The translations under genes were made by a program, and so were the position numbers. DNA of 64,000 nt from Methylosarcina fibrata AML-C10 (GTDB lineage: Bacteria > Pseudomonadota > Gammaproteobacteria > Methylococcales > Methylomonadaceae), in NCBI RefSeq assembly GCF_000372865.1, contig NZ_KB889965.1, forward strand, positions 1,447,902-1,511,901, given 5' to 3'. Below the pieces are notes generated by a model. That model ran no database searches. It had not been told where the DNA came from and saw nothing but the letters and a program-made list of their open reading frames with translations. Shown in pieces: positions 58,546 through 64,000 of the stretch; position 1 is the first letter of the stretch, and every line of letters begins with the position of its first letter.

Positions 58546-58811
58546 CTGGTGCTCCTGGGTTGATATGAATACTTGCGCTTGAACCGCTCAGGGTTGTGCC
58601 CGTGCGAGCCACGCCTAAGAATAGGAAATACAGTGGGCCGAATCGCCCATTTCGACCCCATGCGAATTGGGGAAGAAACGCAGTCAAGCTCAAAGATGGC
58701 TATGGCCGCACCTTCAGGTACAAGCTGCGCTGCCGCGCGCAGAGCGGCGCGATTGTACGACCCACGACGAAGACTGCCGGCGATGCCGAGAATGTGAGCG
58801 GGTTTGTTCAT
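58515..58811 (-). pseudogene. truncated NADPH-dependent FMN reductase fragment
   Basis: From ATG at 58811 the frame starts ILGIAGSLRRGSYNRAALRA and continues AAQLVPEGAAIAIFEL, the phosphate-binding N-terminus of FMN reductases. After about 42 residues (near 58685) the similarity stops and unrelated sequence runs on, overlapping the SDR start. Relatives need about 180 residues, so this is a remnant left by deletion. Confidence 0.75.
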
Positions 58812-58930
58812 GCATGCTCTCCTTTGATTCATTCTATGTCGTTCGCGAATAAGTTTTTTTCGTCACTATCGACGACAAGGACGGACAGCAGGTATTCGCC
58901 CGATGCAGCGGGCAAGTTCCCTGCGCCGTT

Positions 58931-59374
58931 TCAGTACCGTCCGAATGTCAGCAACTCCTGTCGGCACGCTTCGCTAAAGTCCCGTAGCGGATCGACGTGC
59001 CTATCGATCCAATTTGCCCGCATCTCTTCCATCGTAATGTTCGGCGCAAGATAGGTATCGACGATGATGCGAACCACGGAGTCGGCGGCCTCGACGACGT
59101 GCGGCGACGAGATAAGGCGTATTCGGTTCGTCAGCGCGTAAATACCGATCAATCCGGTGATATCGTCTCGTCTGTTTTGCAGAGCATCGGAATACAGCTT
59201 TGCCGCCTCGTCCAGAAACCTGCCGAACAGCGCGGCTCGGCTCTCCCTCTCGGCGGCAAGCCGCTGGCACTTGGCTTGTGCCTGTTGCGTTATCCATGAG
59301 GTTGCAAACGAAGTCAGTCCGCCGATGGCGGTTCCCGCCAGCGCTGCAAAGGCCGATATGTATGCTCCGTCCAT
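58931..59374 (-). CDS. hypothetical protein with N-terminal membrane helix
   Basis: A 147-residue protein. MDGAYISAFAALAGTAIGGL and the following AISW-like stretch (TSFATSWITQQ) form a membrane anchor, and the rest is helical: RESRAALFGRFLDEAAKLYSDAL then RDDITGLIGIYALTNRIRL. No function is known. I recognise the pattern as a conserved hypothetical type. It lies in the accessory zone between the FMN reductase fragment and the cupin gene on the same strand. Confidence 0.65.
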   Translation of the reverse strand: MDGAYISAFAALAGTAIGGLTSFATSWITQQAQAKCQRLAAERESRAALFGRFLDEAAKLYSDALQNRRDDITGLIGIYALTNRIRLISSPHVVEAADSVVRIIVDTYLAPNITMEEMRANWIDRHVDPLRDFSEACRQELLTFGRY

Positions 59375-59393
59375 CGAGGTCCACCGGCTCTGC

Positions 59394-59810
59394 TCATTTT
59401 TCGATCGGAGTCGTCAGTTCCGTCTCGTTCGTATCCGCGACGAACACCGCGAGAAGCTTGGCCGGCTTTGTCTCGCTGGCATTGGCGCTGACGCCGTGGC
59501 GGTCGCCGGGCAGCTCGGAGAAACTCTGCCCTGCTTCGTAAGTCGTCACCGGTCCGTCGTTGACTTGACTGCGGATTGCGCCCTCAAGCACGGTCGCGTA
59601 GATGAAAGCGGAATTGGCATGCCGATGGCCGGGCGAGTAGCCGCCCGGGCCGTATTCGACCAGCACGCCCTTGATGCTCTTGCCGGGAACGTTCGGCAGC
59701 TCGTGCTGGTAGACGAGGGTCACCTTGGCGCTCTTCGACTTCGCCTCATTGGCGAGAAGGTTGCTGAACGGCAGGGTGGCGACGAGCAGCGAATACAAAA
59801 TGCGTTTCAT
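59394..59810 (-). CDS. exported cupin-domain protein
   Basis: A 138-residue protein with a signal peptide (MKRILYSLLVATLPFSNLLA). The cupin fold follows with the metal-binding motif GHRHANSAFIYATVLEGAI and SELPGDRHGVSANAS, so it could bind metal and act as a small oxygenase or binding protein. ATG at 59810 has GGAGAG at 7 bp; the longer frame is unlikely. It is 32 bp after the NAD(P)H-binding gene on the same strand and probably shares its transcript. Confidence 0.83.
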   Translation of the reverse strand: MKRILYSLLVATLPFSNLLANEAKSKSAKVTLVYQHELPNVPGKSIKGVLVEYGPGGYSPGHRHANSAFIYATVLEGAIRSQVNDGPVTTYEAGQSFSELPGDRHGVSANASETKPAKLLAVFVADTNETELTTPIEK

Positions 59811-59842
59811 AAAAGTCTCTCCTTCGGTAGGTGGATAGAAAA

Positions 59843-60598
59843 TCAGGCTCTCACCTGGGAGCGGCGGAACCATTCGTCGAACCCGATGCGGCCGAGGCGC
59901 GCTTCGCCCAGCGGCACGAGCGAACGCTCCTCGACGCGGCCGCCGAAGTAGCGGGCCTCGGGGTCGCTCACGACCTCGCGCGGGTCGCCGACGGCCTTCA
60001 AGTAACGGGCGACGATTTCGTTGAACGGGGCCCGTTCCGGGCCGGCGATCTCGACGATGCCGTTTCGCGGAGCCGCGAGCGCCACATCGGCGACGATGGC
60101 GGCCACGTCGTCCGCCGCGATGGGCTGGAACAGGCCGGGCGAAAGCCTGACCGTATTGCCGTCCGTGCTCGAAGCGGCGATGCCGCCGAGAAATTCCAGA
60201 AACTGGGTCGAGCGGATGATGGTGTAGGGGATGCCGGAAGCCTCGATCAGTTTTTCTTGCGCGACCTTGGCCCGGAAATAGCCATTGTCGGGCGTCCGGT
60301 CGGTTCCGACGATGGATAACGCGACATGGTGCCGGACGCCGGCCGCGGCCTCCGCCGCGAGCAGGTTGCGGCCGGAGGTCTCGAAGAATTCCAGCACCGC
60401 CCCGTCTTCAAATGAAGGCGAATTGGCGAGGTCGATCACTCCCTGCGCACCGGCCACGGCCTCCTGGAGGCCTTCGCCGGTGAGGGTGTTGACGCCGGTA
60501 TTGGGCGAGGCGGCGACAACCTCGTGGCCGCCCTGGCGTAGTATGGCGACGGTTTTCGAGCCGATCAGGCCGGTTCCGCCGATGACGATGATTTTCAT
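59843..60598 (-). CDS. NAD(P)H-binding (NmrA/atypical SDR) protein
   Basis: A 251-residue Rossmann-fold protein. The dinucleotide loop is MKIIVIGGTGLIGSKTVAIL. Further blocks are GVIDLANSPSFEDG, HHVALSIVGTDRT and the PYTIIRSTQFLEFL region, as in NmrA-like quinone or NADPH sensors. ATG at 60598 has GAGGAGA upstream. It is divergent from the truncated winged-helix regulator gene, which may once have controlled it. Confidence 0.85.
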   Translation of the reverse strand: MKIIVIGGTGLIGSKTVAILRQGGHEVVAASPNTGVNTLTGEGLQEAVAGAQGVIDLANSPSFEDGAVLEFFETSGRNLLAAEAAAGVRHHVALSIVGTDRTPDNGYFRAKVAQEKLIEASGIPYTIIRSTQFLEFLGGIAASSTDGNTVRLSPGLFQPIAADDVAAIVADVALAAPRNGIVEIAGPERAPFNEIVARYLKAVGDPREVVSDPEARYFGGRVEERSLVPLGEARLGRIGFDEWFRRSQVRA

Positions 60599-60844
60599 GT
60601 TGGTCTCCTCTGTGACGTGTTTGATCGTGGGCACAGAATACCGAACCATCGGGCGAAATTCTTTGCGGTGAGCTTGAATTATGATTTAATTTCACTTGTT
60701 TATTCGTCCAGGAAAGCCACTGACGAGTGGTGTCCGACGACTTCGGCCCGGCACGACGATGCTCCCGACGCTGCTTGCCCCAACCGATGGCATCGGCTTG
60801 TCTCGGCCAAGTCCCGACCGCTGCACGCGTCAAGGAGAACCGGA

Positions 60845-61067
60845 ATGCAGTATCTATTTGAAGATTGCGTGCTCGACCCTGAACGTCGGGAACTCATGCG
60901 CGCATCCGAAGCCATTGCCGTCGGGCCGCAAGTTTTCGATCTGTTGCTCTATCTGGTGCAGAATCGCGAGCACGTCGTCAGCAAGGACGCCCTCCTGAAA
61001 ACGGTGTGGAAGGAGTGGATCGTCTCCGAATCGACCCTCGCCAGCCACGCTAATTCGGCGCAGGCGC
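60845..61067 (+). pseudogene. truncated winged-helix (Trans_reg_C) regulator
   Basis: From ATG at 60845 the frame begins MQYLFEDCVLDPERRELMR and shows a clean OmpR/CadC-type winged-helix domain (PQVFDLLLYLVQNREHVVS and KDALLKTVWKEW). Relatives continue STLASRINAARKAIGD; here STLASHANSAQAP runs into sequence that is the 3' end of the ohr gene read backwards. The effector part is missing. A deletion ending near 61045-61067 is the simplest cause. Confidence 0.75.
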
Positions 61068-61499
61068 CTACGCCGTTACCTGCACCGCCTGACCGTTCGC
61101 TTGCAGCTTCACCTCGATGTTGCCGCACGTCGCCTTGGAGTAAGGGCAGATGGTGTGCGCCTTGGCGACGAGCGCTTCGGCCTGCGTCTGGGGGATGCCT
61201 TGCAGCTCGGCGTTCAAGGTCACGTCCAGAAAATAGCCGCTCTCGTCCTGATTCAGGTTCACCGTCGCGGTGACCTTGACGTTGCCGGGCTTGAGGACAA
61301 TCTTCGCGAGGCCTGCGGCTGCCCCGATTGCGCCGCCGAAGCAGGCCGAGTAGCCGGCCCCGAACAACTGTTCCGGGTTGGTGCCGGGGCCGTTTGAACC
61401 GGGCGGGGAAAGGTCGAGGTTGATCTTGCCGTCCGGGCTGGCGGCTTTGCCGGCACGGCCCGCGGTGGCGCTGGCGGTTTCGGATGCGAGTAGAGTCAT
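61068..61499 (-). CDS. ohr: Ohr/OsmC-family organic peroxide resistance protein
   Basis: A 143-residue thiol peroxidase that reduces organic hydroperoxides. The redox cysteines lie in GYSACFGGAIG and KAHTICPYSKATCGN; TNPEQLFGAGYSA is a family signature. ATG at 61499 has an AGGAGAA site. The 48-residue upstream frame is not needed. Its 3' end directly abuts the broken regulator gene, so the original neighbours were deleted. Upstream, a frameshifted gene remnant is on the same strand. Confidence 0.9.
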   Translation of the reverse strand: MTLLASETASATAGRAGKAASPDGKINLDLSPPGSNGPGTNPEQLFGAGYSACFGGAIGAAAGLAKIVLKPGNVKVTATVNLNQDESGYFLDVTLNAELQGIPQTQAEALVAKAHTICPYSKATCGNIEVKLQANGQAVQVTA

Positions 61500-61512
61500 G
61501 GCTGTTCTCCTG

Positions 61513-61783
61513 TCAAGTTGCGTTGGGATTGATTTGTTTGGACGAACCATCGCCCGGCAGAGCCCAGATCGCGTCGGGGACCGGGTCAGGGCGAAGGTCG
61601 CGCTCCATGGCTTCCCGGAACAGCCTGACCACCGGCCGGCCACGGGCGGGCAAAGACACGCAGGTGCTCGACCTGCCCTGCACCGTCTTCGGCGACGTGC
61701 AGGTCAAACTGGATCGGGTGGCCGTCGACGGCGCCGTCATAGGGGACGATGTAGCGCCCGTCCGGGTTCCAGAATTCCTCCAC
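61513..61783 (-). pseudogene. frameshifted remnant of an NTF2/SnoaL-like protein
   Basis: One frame gives EEFWNPDGRYIVPYDGAVDG and HPIQFDLHVAEDGAGQVEHL up to RVFARPWPA. The next frame continues RPVVRLFREAMERDLRP to the end PGDGSSKQINPNAT. Joined, they look like the C-terminal half of a small NTF2/SnoaL-type protein. No intact start is visible. It is probably debris in the accessory zone. Family assignment is tentative. Confidence 0.55.
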
Positions 61784-61860
61784 GTTTCGGGACAGGCCGA
61801 CGTGAGAACTTAATAGCCCCGGCTGTCAAGCTCCGAATCTGGCCGAATCCCTGCAAACTG

Positions 61861-61869
61861 TGTTATAAT
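61861..61869 (+). promoter_or_regulatory. extended -10 promoter of the csdA gene
   Basis: TGTTATAAT is an extended -10 element (TG-N-TATAAT). No good -35 box is seen at 16-18 bp, as is common for extended -10 promoters. The resulting leader would be about 65-70 nt before the csdA ATG at 61943. Confidence 0.65.
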
Positions 61870-61942
61870 GATCAGTTAAACATTTCTTCAGGCACATCAG
61901 CCGGCGCTTGTCATCCATCTCTTCTTACAAGGTAACCTTTTC

Positions 61943-63691
61943 ATGTCCAACGACGTTTCACTATTACCCTCTTTCCGCGATTTGGCACTGATCGATCCGG
62001 TGCTGAAAGCGCTGGATGATGTCGGTTATGAAACACCCTCCCCGATTCAGGCCCAATGCATTCCATACATGCTCGAAGGCCGAGACGTTCTCGGCCAGGC
62101 GCAAACGGGAACCGGCAAGACCGCGGCGTTTGCCCTGCCCATTCTGTCCCGCATCGATCTGAAGCGGAAAGAGCCCCAGGTGCTGGTGCTGGCGCCGACG
62201 CGCGAACTGGCCATTCAGGTGGCCGAAGCGTTTCAGCGCTATGCCGCGCACATGAAAGGCTTCCATGTCCTGCCGATCTATGGCGGGCAGGACTACACCT
62301 CGCAATTGCGGCAACTTGGCCGGGGCGCCCACGTGGTCGTGGGCACGCCGGGGCGGGTCATGGACCACATGCGGCGAGGCACCTTGAAACTGGACAATCT
62401 GAGCGTGCTGGTTCTCGACGAAGCCGACGAAATGCTGCGCATGGGCTTTATCGACGACGTCGAATGGATTCTCGAACAAACGCCCGACACCCGACAGACG
62501 GCCTTGTTCTCCGCGACCATGCCGGCGCCGATCCGAAAAATCGCCCACGATTATCTCAACAACCCCGAACAGATCACGATCAAGGTCGCCACGATGACGG
62601 CGGAAAACATCCGCCAGCGCTACTGGGTGGTCAGCGGCATCCACAAACTGGACGCCCTGACCCGCATTCTGGAAGTCGAAACCTTCGACGGCATGATCAT
62701 TTTCGTCCGAACCAAGACCGCCACGGTCGAGCTCGCGGAAAAACTGGAAGCCCGTGGCTTTTCCGCCGCCGCGATCAACGGCGACATGTCGCAGGCACTC
62801 AGGGAACGCGCCATCGCCAACCTCAAAAGCGGCAAGCTGGACATCCTGATCGCGACCGACGTGGCCGCGCGCGGACTCGACGTGGACCGGATCACCCACG
62901 TGGTCAATTACGACATTCCCTACGATACCGAATCGTACATCCACCGTATCGGACGGACCGGCCGCGCCGGTCGCACCGGCGACGCCATCCTGTTCGTCGC
63001 GCCCAGAGAGCGGCGGCTGCTCAGCAACATCGAGAAAGCCACCAAACAAAAAGTGGAAGAGATGGGCCTGCCGTCCACCGAAGCCATCAACAACAAGCGC
63101 ATCGCCCGCTTCAAGCAGAACATAACCGATACTCTGGCTGAGGAAGGGCTGAGCTTCTACACTCAACTGATCGAGCAGTACCAGCAGGAACATAACGTGA
63201 GCGCGCTGGAAATCGCATCGGCCTTGGCCAAACTGGTGCAGGGCGACACGCCCTTGCTGATGCAGAACCCGCCGAAAAAACCGGCGGAGTTCCGGGAAGA
63301 AAAAGGACATCGGGAAGGCAAACCCGGCAAGGAGCGCAAACCCCGGCGCAGCTTCGGCGCGGACATCGAAATGGAGCTGTTCCGCATCGAAGTGGGCCAT
63401 ATCCACGGCGTCAAGCCGGGCAACATCGTCGGCGCCATCGCCAACGAGACCGGAATCGACGGCGACCACATCGCCCGCATCAAGATCGAGAACGATTACA
63501 GCACCGTCGAGCTTCCGGCCGGCATGCCGAAAGAACTGTTGAAGGAATTGAAAAAAATCCGGGTGGCCGGCCAGCCGCTGAACATTTCCAGAATGGCCGA
63601 CTCCGCCGGTAACCAGGCCAAGGAAGCCGCCGCCAAGAAACTGGCGAAAAGCAAAAAACGCGTGGGCTCCACTTCGAAGCGGGCCAAATAG
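61943..63691 (+). CDS. deaD: CsdA/DeaD-type DEAD-box RNA helicase
   Basis: A 582-residue RNA helicase of the DeaD/CsdA group, acting in ribosome assembly and mRNA unwinding in the cold. The helicase core shows the Q motif [28 protein letters not shown] (Lys59), [52 protein letters not shown] and [14 protein letters not shown]. The C-terminal DbpA-like RNA-binding domain is EMELFRIEVGHIHGVKPGNI, then ARIKIENDYSTVELP, with a Lys-rich tail. ATG follows AAGG at 10 bp. It is the second DEAD-box helicase here after RhlE. Confidence 0.96.
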   Translation: MSNDVSLLPSFRDLALIDPVLKALDDVGYETPSPIQAQCIPYMLEGRDVLGQAQTGTGKTAAFALPILSRIDLKRKEPQVLVLAPTRELAIQVAEAFQRYAAHMKGFHVLPIYGGQDYTSQLRQLGRGAHVVVGTPGRVMDHMRRGTLKLDNLSVLVLDEADEMLRMGFIDDVEWILEQTPDTRQTALFSATMPAPIRKIAHDYLNNPEQITIKVATMTAENIRQRYWVVSGIHKLDALTRILEVETFDGMIIFVRTKTATVELAEKLEARGFSAAAINGDMSQALRERAIANLKSGKLDILIATDVAARGLDVDRITHVVNYDIPYDTESYIHRIGRTGRAGRTGDAILFVAPRERRLLSNIEKATKQKVEEMGLPSTEAINNKRIARFKQNITDTLAEEGLSFYTQLIEQYQQEHNVSALEIASALAKLVQGDTPLLMQNPPKKPAEFREEKGHREGKPGKERKPRRSFGADIEMELFRIEVGHIHGVKPGNIVGAIANETGIDGDHIARIKIENDYSTVELPAGMPKELLKELKKIRVAGQPLNISRMADSAGNQAKEAAAKKLAKSKKRVGSTSKRAK

Positions 63692-63708
63692 GGGAACCGC
63701 TTTCGAGG

Positions 63709-64000
63709 CTAGCGCGCGTTCCGGTTCATCAGGTTCCAGATCGAGCCCACGTCCGACCTCGGTATCGCTAAATAAAGCGTAATCGCAATCTGCTCGATCG
63801 CAGCCAAAAGGCAGATGACCGCCGCCGTCCGGAACGGCCAGGCAGGCCCGCCCAGGAACAGCACATACAAGGTCAGTCCCACCGATGCGGCCGCCAGCTT
63901 GACTCCCCACGTGTGATAGCTGGTCAGTTGCCCGAATTTGAGGAATCCGGCGATCGGGGGCAGCAGGAAGCTGGCGATGATGAAGCTCACGAACAGCGCT
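63709..64000 (-). CDS. probable CDP-alcohol phosphatidyltransferase, C-terminal part
   Basis: The frame is open at the window edge and ends at 63709. About 97 residues of a hydrophobic protein remain: LFVSFIIASFLLPPIAG, then LKFGQLTSYHTWGVKLAA, then two helices (SVGLTLYVLFLGGPAWPF and TAAVICLLAAIEQIAITL). The LTSYHTWG block is what I recall from CDP-alcohol phosphatidyltransferases of phospholipid synthesis. The catalytic region lies beyond the window, so the call is moderate. It is convergent with deaD. Confidence 0.6.
   Translation of the reverse strand, partial: ALFVSFIIASFLLPPIAGFLKFGQLTSYHTWGVKLAAASVGLTLYVLFLGGPAWPFRTAAVICLLAAIEQIAITLYLAIPRSDVGSIWNLMNRNAR

Noticed and set aside
61964-63910. 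A 648-residue minus-strand open frame
   Set aside because: It is antisense to the DeaD helicase gene and overlaps the next gene. No domain was recognised.

Overview
The window looks like a chromosomal segment of a gammaproteobacterium with a GC-rich genome. The evidence is the single-chain 1,293-residue PurL, the dapA-bamC pair, the Rrf2-sufB-sufC order, UvrB, PpnP, a YcgN-type protein and GlgC. The mix of glycogen enzymes, a bacterial AMP/thymidine phosphorylase paired with a PRPP synthetase-like protein, and a cyclic 2,3-diphosphoglycerate synthetase-like protein beside carbamate kinase would suit a Methylococcales-type methanotroph. That placement is inference: no methane or C1 marker gene lies in the window. 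No rRNA, tRNA, CRISPR array or complete insertion sequence was seen.

Layout. 1-3.2 kb (minus): SUF iron-sulfur operon (Rrf2 regulator, sufB, start of sufC) with two HicA/HicB modules between sufB and sufC, one intact and coupled to the sufB stop, one broken in both genes. 3.3-9.3 kb: ppnP, a YcgN-type Cys protein, an I.5/I.6-type lipase, and a hybrid histidine kinase convergent with a LuxR-type response regulator. 9.7-19.9 kb: glucan phosphorylase, a methyltransferase, a small secreted repeat protein, the cDPG-synthetase-like gene, carbamate kinase, uvrB and an aminotransferase. 20-24.5 kb: gloA, a K+ channel with a zinc ribbon, tag, and the nucleotide-phosphorylase/PRPP-synthetase pair. 24.6-31.1 kb: extracytoplasmic proteins, then an Mrr nuclease and an RHH/Doc module whose toxin is frameshifted. 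31.3-39 kb: a dispersed-type palindrome, a GbsR-controlled membrane/reductase operon, RRM protein plus RhlE, a rhodanese lipoprotein, and hsp20 with a sigma-32 promoter and terminator. 39.4-50.9 kb: purL, bamC, dapA, a four-gene overlapping operon (AsmA, small ORF, lipid kinase, DUF2383-like) and glgC. 51.2-57.6 kb: a carbohydrate block (DapA-family aldolase, two esterases, an SDR, a GH63-type glucosidase). 57.7-61.8 kb: an accessory zone of redox and stress genes mixed with gene fragments. 61.9-64 kb: csdA/deaD and the 3' part of a probable CDP-alcohol phosphatidyltransferase.

Themes. Regulation is readable at several loci: an Rrf2 operator on the suf promoter, 10-bp and 13-bp perfect inverted repeats before the RHH antitoxin and the GbsR gene, and a sigma-32 promoter before hsp20. 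Small addiction modules and gene fragments mark the accessory spots. The strongest candidates for new biology are the HicAB insertion inside the suf operon, the carbohydrate block at 51-57.6 kb, and the phosphorylase/PRPP-synthetase pair.
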